Origin: JAFMIT01 sp049421205
GTDB taxonomy: Bacteria; Actinomycetota; Actinomycetes; S36-B12; UBA5976
Length of the DNA stretch: 11,232 nt
Direction: 5' to 3'
NCBI GenBank assembly: GCA_049421205.1
Contig: JBMSMQ010000030.1
Coordinates: forward strand, 1 to 11,232
The translations under genes were made by a program, and so were the position numbers. The notes beneath the pieces were generated by a model. That model was given only the letters and a program-made list of their open reading frames with translations. It did no database searches and was not told the origin of the DNA. This document shows, piece after piece, positions 6,690 to 11,232 of the stretch. How positions within the stretch are numbered: the stretch's first letter is position 1; the number at the start of each line of letters is the position of its first letter.

Positions 6690-7736
6690 ATGTGGGAAAG
6701 AATTTTTCAGTCACTTGATTCAAATGTGAATCTCACGAGTGAGCAGATTGATTTTGCGTTTAGTGAAATACTTTCTGAATATCTTAATCCTGACTATGTG
6801 AAACGTTTCCTTACGTCTCTCACCCAAAAAGGCGAAACTCCATCTGAAGTAATAGAAGCAACTGAGATTATTCTGAAGAAGGCCATTCCATTTCCCACGG
6901 AAGATTTCGAAGGTGAAATAACTATAGATACGTGTGGGACAGGTGGAGACGGCCTTCATACCTTGAATATCTCAACAATGGTGGCCCTTGTCGTTGCAGC
7001 AAGCGGCACAACTGTTTTCAAACACGGCAATCGGGCAGCTTCAAGTAAAAGTGGAAGTGCGGATGTATTGGAGGCACTTGGAATTAATATCAACGCGGAC
7101 GCTGAGGCACTTCGACAAAGTGCCAAAGAGGCGAAAATAGCTTTTCTTTTCGCCCAATCTTTTCATCCAGCGTTAAGGTTCGTTGCTCCAATTCGCAGAG
7201 AGCTTGGATTTAGGACGATATTCAATTACCTCGGACCACTTGCAAACCCCGCTCGTCCAAATACTCAAATTGTTGGCGTGAGCGAATTGAGGCTGGCTGG
7301 TGTTGTTGCCCAATCTCTTGCCAAGCGAGGAGTCAAAGCACTTGTCTTGCGCGGTCAAGATGGCCTCGACGAAGTTTCCATCGCAGCACCAACTGATGTA
7401 TGGCTAGCAATCGATTCAGATAAAACAGTAAGGCAGATACAAATTTCCCCTGAATTTTTTGGAGAGAAGCCTCGAATGTTAGAAGAAATTCAAGGTGGCG
7501 AGCCGAGTTACAATGCAGAAGCCATCATCACTCTAGCTCAAGGTAAATCAAGCGATGCAATCGCTTCTGCTGTTTCAATGAACGCAGCATTGGCTTTGCT
7601 TGCAATCGGTGCACACTTAAAGGATTCACGTGATGTGCAGAGATTGATTCTGGAAAACTACGAATATTCTCAAGACATCATTCGCTCGGGATCGCTTGAG
7701 GCGACCCTTACAAAGTGGCGATCTCTCCAGCACTAA
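6690..7736 (+). CDS. trpD: Anthranilate phosphoribosyltransferase TrpD
   Basis: TrpD transfers the phosphoribosyl group of PRPP to anthranilate, the second step of tryptophan synthesis from chorismate. The 348-residue length is normal. All signature segments are present: CGTGGDG (82-88), the PRPP glycine loop; KHGNRAASSKSGSAD (111-125); RRELGFRTIFN with LGPLANP (169-187), the anthranilate region; and GQDGLDE (222-228), the metal-binding acidic motif. The N-terminal helical domain (about 1-70) is less conserved. It lies three bases after the receiver-like gene and ends directly against the convergent nuclease gene. No other trp gene is present and no leader peptide or attenuator is seen, so control by tryptophan is not evident here. 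A lone trpD next to ctaE and qcr genes is also the mycobacterial arrangement. Confidence 0.97.
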   Translation: MWERIFQSLDSNVNLTSEQIDFAFSEILSEYLNPDYVKRFLTSLTQKGETPSEVIEATEIILKKAIPFPTEDFEGEITIDTCGTGGDGLHTLNISTMVALVVAASGTTVFKHGNRAASSKSGSADVLEALGININADAEALRQSAKEAKIAFLFAQSFHPALRFVAPIRRELGFRTIFNYLGPLANPARPNTQIVGVSELRLAGVVAQSLAKRGVKALVLRGQDGLDEVSIAAPTDVWLAIDSDKTVRQIQISPEFFGEKPRMLEEIQGGEPSYNAEAIITLAQGKSSDAIASAVSMNAALALLAIGAHLKDSRDVQRLILENYEYSQDIIRSGSLEATLTKWRSLQH

Positions 7737-9446
7737 TTAACGTGGACTTGCATAGGCAGCAACGTGCTTACGTAATTGCATTAAATCTCCCACATTTTGA
7801 GCATCCGTGATATCGGAAATTGTTTGTGATTGTGATTGTTGGCTTGGCCATGGTGATGCCCATGAATCCGAACATTCCAACAAGATTATGTCCTCGCTAT
7901 GAAGCCAGCGTAAATTTAAACTAATTTCTGCTGGGTGTGCATTCGGTGTCGAGTGGGGCAATTGAAGAAGTGTGGCAATTGTCTGGGGAAGTTGGGAAGT
8001 CGTATCAACAACTGCGGCATTTGTAAGGACTCCATATCGAAAATGATGCACCTCAAAAGTCCCATCTTGAGATTTTGCTGCTATCAATGATTCAATTTCT
8101 GTCAGCGAACGATATCGATGAAACCGAGATGCAACTTCAAGCCAAGCCTTCAAGCGATCTCTATGCAATGCTGCCTCTTCAAAGCGTTCTTGCGAGACGA
8201 GGTGTTCAATCCGTTCTGATACATGAATTTCGATATCGGGAGAACCCGCCAGACAATTGAATAGTTTGTCGATAAGTGCTCCATAATCCGATGGGGTAAT
8301 TTCATGTAAACAAGGCGCAGTGCAACGCCCCATTTCCCATAGAGCACAGGATGGACTTGTATGTTTCACGCTGAGGCGCTGCGTGCAGGTTCTTATACCT
8401 ATAACAGATGTAATAGCGTCAACTAAAAGTGTTGCCTGATGGCGAGAAGTGATTGGCCCAAAAGAGAAATCATCTCCTTGTGGTTGTTTTCTTGTGATGC
8501 TGAGACGAGGGTAAGGCTCTTTTGTTAATTTCAGCCAGAGTGTGCCCCTCTGAAACTTTCCGCGTGCATTAAAACTTGGTTTCAAATCGCGTATCAATCT
8601 CAACTCTCGCGTGCTTGCTTCGAGATCAGTATGGCACGTGAAAAAGTCAATCGATGAGGTGTAATCAAGCATTCTGCTCATTTGTTCTCGGACTTCAGTT
8701 CCCGAAAAATAAGAAAGAACACGTTTCTTCAAGTTTCGAGATTTACCAACATAGAGTGGTTTGCCGTCAGAATCTTTGAAAACATATACACCCGGGGATT
8801 GAGGTAGCCCTTCAGCAAGGTATCTCTTTTTGCGGTGATGTGGTTTCACGATTTGTGTGAGTGATGATATTGATTCCAACGTTGTAATACCCATAGAACC
8901 AAGTCGTTCAAAAAGAGCGTGCATCACATGATTCGTTGCTCTCGCATCTGCAAGGGCTCGATGCACAGGTTGAGTAGGCGAGTGAAAGTAGTCTGCAAGT
9001 GTGGAAAGTTTTCGATTGGGAACCTCATCTCGCGTAAGAATCCGTCTTGCAATGACGACAGTGTCTAAGACCTGAAAACCTGGCCAAGGTATTTCAAGAG
9101 ATCGTGCCGCCGCTTTCAGAAATCCAATATCGAATTGTGCATTGTGGGCAACCAGCACAGAACCTTGAGCCCATTCCAGAAACATCGGTAAAACAGCTTC
9201 TATCCCAGGTAAATCGCCAACCATCTCATCAGTAATCCCAGTTAATAGTGAAATGTATCCAGGTATTGGATGATAAGGGTTTACAAGTGTTTGAAATTCT
9301 CCAAGTACTTCTCCACCACGTACTTTGACGGCACCAATTTCAGTGATAGCGCTATCGGCTGGAGTGCCACCGCTAGTTTCTAGGTCAACAACTACAAAAC
9401 TGACGGCAGAAAGATCTGTCTCGAAGAGCTGAGGTTCAAGAAGCAC
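7737..9446 (-). CDS. DEDDh exonuclease fused to UvrC-like GIY-YIG nuclease
   Basis: This 569-residue fusion has two nuclease parts. Residues 15-185 are a DnaQ-like 3'-5' exonuclease with the DEDDh residues Asp21 and Glu23 (VVDLETSGG), Asp106 (HNAQFD), and His162 with Asp167 (HRALADA). Residues 210-295 form a GIY-YIG domain like the N-terminal half of UvrC: GVYVFKD (219-225), LYVGKSRNLKKR with Arg242, and a likely metal-binding Glu281. Cys354, Cys367, Cys375 and Cys379 match the UvrC cysteine cluster that holds iron-sulfur in UvrC/Cho. A UVR-type helical pair (about 411-437) could bind UvrB. The UvrC C-terminal RNase H-like and helix-hairpin-helix domains are absent, so the second half resembles Cho. 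The family is known in actinobacteria (Rv2191 is my remembered homologue) and a role in damage incision is inferred. The start is GTG at 9446, with TATCGT at -12 to -7. Confidence 0.93.
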   Translation of the reverse strand: MLLEPQLFETDLSAVSFVVVDLETSGGTPADSAITEIGAVKVRGGEVLGEFQTLVNPYHPIPGYISLLTGITDEMVGDLPGIEAVLPMFLEWAQGSVLVAHNAQFDIGFLKAAARSLEIPWPGFQVLDTVVIARRILTRDEVPNRKLSTLADYFHSPTQPVHRALADARATNHVMHALFERLGSMGITTLESISSLTQIVKPHHRKKRYLAEGLPQSPGVYVFKDSDGKPLYVGKSRNLKKRVLSYFSGTEVREQMSRMLDYTSSIDFFTCHTDLEASTRELRLIRDLKPSFNARGKFQRGTLWLKLTKEPYPRLSITRKQPQGDDFSFGPITSRHQATLLVDAITSVIGIRTCTQRLSVKHTSPSCALWEMGRCTAPCLHEITPSDYGALIDKLFNCLAGSPDIEIHVSERIEHLVSQERFEEAALHRDRLKAWLEVASRFHRYRSLTEIESLIAAKSQDGTFEVHHFRYGVLTNAAVVDTTSQLPQTIATLLQLPHSTPNAHPAEISLNLRWLHSEDIILLECSDSWASPWPSQQSQSQTISDITDAQNVGDLMQLRKHVAAYASPR

Positions 9447-9452
9447 GAGCGT

Positions 9453-9458
9453 ACGATA
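9453..9458 (-). promoter_or_regulatory. Probable -10 element of the fusion nuclease gene (leaderless)
   Basis: On the minus strand TATCGT lies at -12 to -7 from the GTG at 9446, a TAnnnT match. No Shine-Dalgarno sequence is seen before this GTG, which favours a leaderless transcript. No LexA-type operator was recognised in the 65-bp divergent region. Confidence 0.42.
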
Positions 9459-9499
9459 GGGCTCAGCACCAACATAAGGGCCGTGTCAGACCGAGATGA

Positions 9500-9506
9500 T
9501 TAAGTT
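9500..9506 (+). promoter_or_regulatory. Candidate -10 element of the small CxxC gene
   Basis: TTAAGTT contains TAAGTT at -11 to -6 from the ATG at 9512, one base off the spacing seen at the other starts. No Shine-Dalgarno sequence precedes the ATG. Evidence is by pattern only. Confidence 0.28.
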
Positions 9507-9511
9507 TCGGT

Positions 9512-9724
9512 ATGAAAATTGATTGCACAACGTGTCCAGTACGAAACATTGCGTGTGACGACTGTGTCGTAACACTGCTCTTAAGCATCCCAACGGCAGA
9601 TCATCAATTGGATGATGTAGAGACCTCGGCTCTTGAACTGCTTGCAGACTCAGGCCTTGTCCCACGTTTACAGCTAATGAAGAATGATGTTCAATTGTCA
9701 GAGAAGCGTCAAAAAGCCGTCTAA
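9512..9724 (+). CDS. Small four-cysteine protein of unknown function
   Basis: This 70-residue protein starts MKIDCTTCPVR and carries two CxxC pairs, Cys5/Cys8 and Cys15/Cys18, separated by six residues, followed by VVTLLL. The spacing could bind zinc or an iron-sulfur cluster or be redox-active; nothing in the sequence decides between these. The middle (about 34-50) is acidic and helical in character (DDVETSALELLADSGLV), and the tail is charged. No signal peptide or membrane segment is visible, so it is probably cytoplasmic. I recall very similar short proteins with a CTTCPVR...ACDDCVVT start across actinobacteria, which supports a real gene despite its size. It diverges from the fusion nuclease gene across 65 bp and precedes the NlpC/P60 gene by 71 bp. 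Its function is unknown. Confidence 0.82.
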   Translation: MKIDCTTCPVRNIACDDCVVTLLLSIPTADHQLDDVETSALELLADSGLVPRLQLMKNDVQLSEKRQKAV

Positions 9725-9783
9725 CACTCGCGGGTTGCGCATAGGTTGACTCTTCGAGGTGATCGAGCGAACTGAAACATTGG

Positions 9784-9789
9784 TAAATT
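9784..9789 (+). promoter_or_regulatory. Probable -10 element of the NlpC/P60 gene (leaderless)
   Basis: TAAATT lies at -12 to -7 from the GTG at 9796, a TAnnnT match. There is no Shine-Dalgarno sequence between it and the start. A TTGACT at 9746-9751 is too far upstream (32 bases) to be its -35 element. Confidence 0.42.
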
Positions 9790-9795
9790 TCCATT

Positions 9796-10842
9796 GTGCG
9801 ATTCTTAAGGCTCGTTGCTCCCTTGGTAGCTTTGTTCTTGTGCGCAAGCACACTTCATACTCCGCTTGCCCACGCCGCACCTCTTACACCTCCACTAGTA
9901 GATCTCAATCAGGTCGAAGAAGAAGTTCGGCATCTCGAATTTCAGGCATCCGCTGCTGTAGAGGCATGGAATGAATCTCGAACAAAATTGAAACGAGTCA
10001 ATCGCAAGATTGCCAACCTACAGATTCGTTCCCGAAAAGCTTCATCGCTCTATCAAGAAGTGAGCCGAGACTTCTCGACAGTTGTTCGATCATTGTATAA
10101 GTCGGGAACGGTTGATATTGAGCTCCAGGCATTATTTTCAGAGGACCCTGCCCGCTTTCTGCAGCAGCTTGATGCTGTTTCGTATGTGGGTTCTAAGCAA
10201 TTTAGCACAATGAGGAAACTTGCTGCAGCCAGTGTAAATGTGAAAACCGCTAATGCGTTATTGAAAGCCCAGCAGTTAAAGGCAAAAAGACTTTATGAAC
10301 GTTCACAACAACACTTAAAGCGGGCCAATCAAAAATTACGTGAAGCAAAAGCAGTTTTGGCGAAATTGAAAGCCGAAGAACGAAGAAAATATCTAGAACG
10401 GCAACGCAAGAAGCAGGAGCAGCAGAAAAAAGACGGAAAGAAGTTTTCTCAAAAAACGAGTTTAAAAAACATTAATCGAAGAGTCGCTATTGCAGTGAAG
10501 TTTGCCCTCGCACAACTTGGAAAGCGCTACTCTCGAGGTTCGACTGGGCTTTCCTACTATGACTGTTCAGGGCTTACCAAAGCTGCATATCAACGAGCAG
10601 GTGTGTATCTTCCACACTATTCAAGAGCTCAAATTGGTGCGGCCCGATCTGTGTCCCGTTCCAATCTTCGAGTTGGAGATCTCGTATTCTTCTTCAAATA
10701 TGGCATTAGACATGTTGGTTTGTATCTTGGCAAGAATAGATTTATTCATGCCGAGAACTCCAGAACAGGTGTCATCATCTCTTCGTTATCTGAGTCCTAC
10801 TATGCCCGACACCTCTCTGGTTTTGGTCGGGTCATCGGTTAG
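9796..10842 (+). CDS. Secreted NlpC/P60 peptidoglycan hydrolase with coiled coil
   Basis: This 348-residue exported protein probably cleaves peptide stems of peptidoglycan. A signal peptide runs from Arg2/Arg5 through a hydrophobic core to an Ala-His-Ala site, with cleavage likely after Ala27. Residues about 37-215 are a long charged helical region, probably coiled coil, that becomes very rich in Lys, Arg and Gln near 195-220. The C-terminal NlpC/P60 domain (about 225-348) has the catalytic Cys257 (YDCSGLT), His306 (RHVGLYLG) and a likely third residue His318 (FIHAEN). The layout matches the RipA-type and Rv2190c-type hydrolases, where the helical region is regulatory or holds the enzyme inactive. 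The GTG at 9796 is chosen because it gives a complete signal peptide. The stop codon overlaps the stop of the convergent acyl-CoA synthetase gene. Confidence 0.95.
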   Translation: MRFLRLVAPLVALFLCASTLHTPLAHAAPLTPPLVDLNQVEEEVRHLEFQASAAVEAWNESRTKLKRVNRKIANLQIRSRKASSLYQEVSRDFSTVVRSLYKSGTVDIELQALFSEDPARFLQQLDAVSYVGSKQFSTMRKLAAASVNVKTANALLKAQQLKAKRLYERSQQHLKRANQKLREAKAVLAKLKAEERRKYLERQRKKQEQQKKDGKKFSQKTSLKNINRRVAIAVKFALAQLGKRYSRGSTGLSYYDCSGLTKAAYQRAGVYLPHYSRAQIGAARSVSRSNLRVGDLVFFFKYGIRHVGLYLGKNRFIHAENSRTGVIISSLSESYYARHLSGFGRVIG

Positions 10843-11232
10843 GAATAGAGACCTTCGATCTGATCTGCATATTGTTCGGACACAATGTTTCGCTTCAACT
10901 TCAATGAAGGTGTCAGATGTCCCGATGCTTCACTCCATTCAGCATCAATGAGCACCCACTTGCGAATTGATTCTGCCTGCGACACTGCTTTGTTGGCATT
11001 GTCGACTGCAGACTGAATTTCTTTTCGCAGTTCAACGTGATTAAAGACATCAGCCATTGGTGTTGATGCTGGCAGATTATTACGTGAGAGCCATTGTGGA
11101 AGTGAATCTGGATCAAGTGTGATAAGACATCCAACGTATGGCTTGTTGTCGCCAACCACCATACACTGACCAACCAGCCAATTGGCACGAAGTCGATCTT
11201 CTATGACAGCTGGGGCCACATTTTTGCCACCA
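10839..11232 (-). CDS. Long-chain acyl-CoA synthetase, C-terminal part (5' end beyond window)
   Basis: The frame is open from the window edge to a TAA at 10841-10839 and encodes the last 130 residues of an AMP-forming acyl-CoA synthetase. Such enzymes activate fatty acids with ATP and CoA. The visible start GGKNVAPAVIEDRLR is the hinge and beginning of the mobile C-terminal domain. It is followed by LVGQCMVVGDNKPYVGCLITLD, typical of the FadD15-like/FAA1-like long-chain group. The final region LTPSLKLKRNIV carries the lysine position used for adenylation. A GTG at 11219 lies in frame but sits inside the conserved domain and is not the real start. The gene points toward the NlpC/P60 gene, with stop codons overlapping. 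I recall that M. tuberculosis also has fadD15 close to the Rv2190c hydrolase, though with other genes between. Substrate chain length cannot be told. Confidence 0.92.
   Translation of the reverse strand, partial: GGKNVAPAVIEDRLRANWLVGQCMVVGDNKPYVGCLITLDPDSLPQWLSRNNLPASTPMADVFNHVELRKEIQSAVDNANKAVSQAESIRKWVLIDAEWSEASGHLTPSLKLKRNIVSEQYADQIEGLYS

Noticed and set aside
9725..9795. Possible terminator or operator with TCGA repeats
   Set aside because: The TCGA copies do not form a stem with a useful loop and no T-run follows; only the -10 element is supported.
9486..9851. 121-codon minus-strand open frame opposite the small CxxC gene
   Set aside because: It covers two promoter regions and the signal peptide coding region, has no recognisable motif, and conflicts with the better-supported plus-strand genes.
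10502..10951. 149-codon plus-strand open frame across the NlpC/P60 3' end
   Set aside because: It is out of frame inside the catalytic domain of the hydrolase and the convergent acyl-CoA synthetase, both of which have clear family motifs.
1..11232. CRISPR array, insertion sequence, phage or defence system, tRNA or rRNA
   Set aside because: No spaced repeats, transposase or integrase motifs, or RNA gene signatures were seen; almost all bases are accounted for by ordinary chromosomal genes.

Overview
The window looks like a chromosomal segment of an actinobacterium. The signs are a QcrC with two c-type haem sites, a Rieske protein with three membrane segments, a long QcrB ending in a soluble tail, a DnaQ-like/UvrC-like fusion nuclease, a small CxxC protein, and a secreted coiled-coil NlpC/P60 protein. 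From memory, the gene order and relative orientations match the Mycobacterium tuberculosis block from fadD15 (Rv2187) through Rv2190c, Rv2191 and trpD to ctaE-qcrCAB (Rv2193-Rv2196). The base composition is much less GC-rich than is usual for that phylum, and only 254 of 11232 bases lie outside genes. I therefore infer a streamlined, possibly aquatic lineage (for example Nanopelagicales-like), but the taxon is not proven.

Layout: (1) From 5272 down to the left edge runs one minus-strand operon, ctaE-qcrC-qcrA-qcrB followed by an acyltransferase-3 membrane protein cut by the window edge. Its members are joined by four-base ATGA stop/start overlaps, and the acyltransferase GTG overlaps the last base of the qcrB stop. 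(2) A 106-bp divergent promoter region (5273-5378) separates it from a plus-strand run: a CtaG-family oxidase assembly protein, an atypical response-regulator receiver protein, and trpD. (3) trpD abuts, tail to tail and with no bases between, a minus-strand gene for a DEDDh exonuclease fused to a GIY-YIG/UVR nuclease. (4) A 65-bp divergent region leads to a 70-residue four-cysteine protein and then, after 71 bp, the NlpC/P60 cell-wall hydrolase. (5) The hydrolase stop codon overlaps the stop codon of a convergent long-chain acyl-CoA synthetase gene that is cut by the right edge.

How it fits together: ctaE and qcrCAB encode subunits of the bc1-aa3 respiratory supercomplex, in which menaquinol is oxidised by cytochrome bcc and electrons pass through the di-haem QcrC to the aa3 oxidase. 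The divergent CtaG-family protein probably helps metallate the same oxidase. Tryptophan synthesis, DNA repair or processing, cell-wall hydrolysis and fatty-acid activation are neighbours by conserved synteny; I see no mechanistic link among them.

The strongest new signal is regulatory. Four of the seven starts that are not joined to an upstream gene by overlap carry TAnnnT exactly 12 to 7 bases before the start codon. Those starts mostly lack a close Shine-Dalgarno sequence, the pattern expected of leaderless mRNAs. No RNA gene, CRISPR array, insertion sequence, phage gene or convincing intrinsic terminator was found, and I see no clear new multi-gene defence or mobile system.
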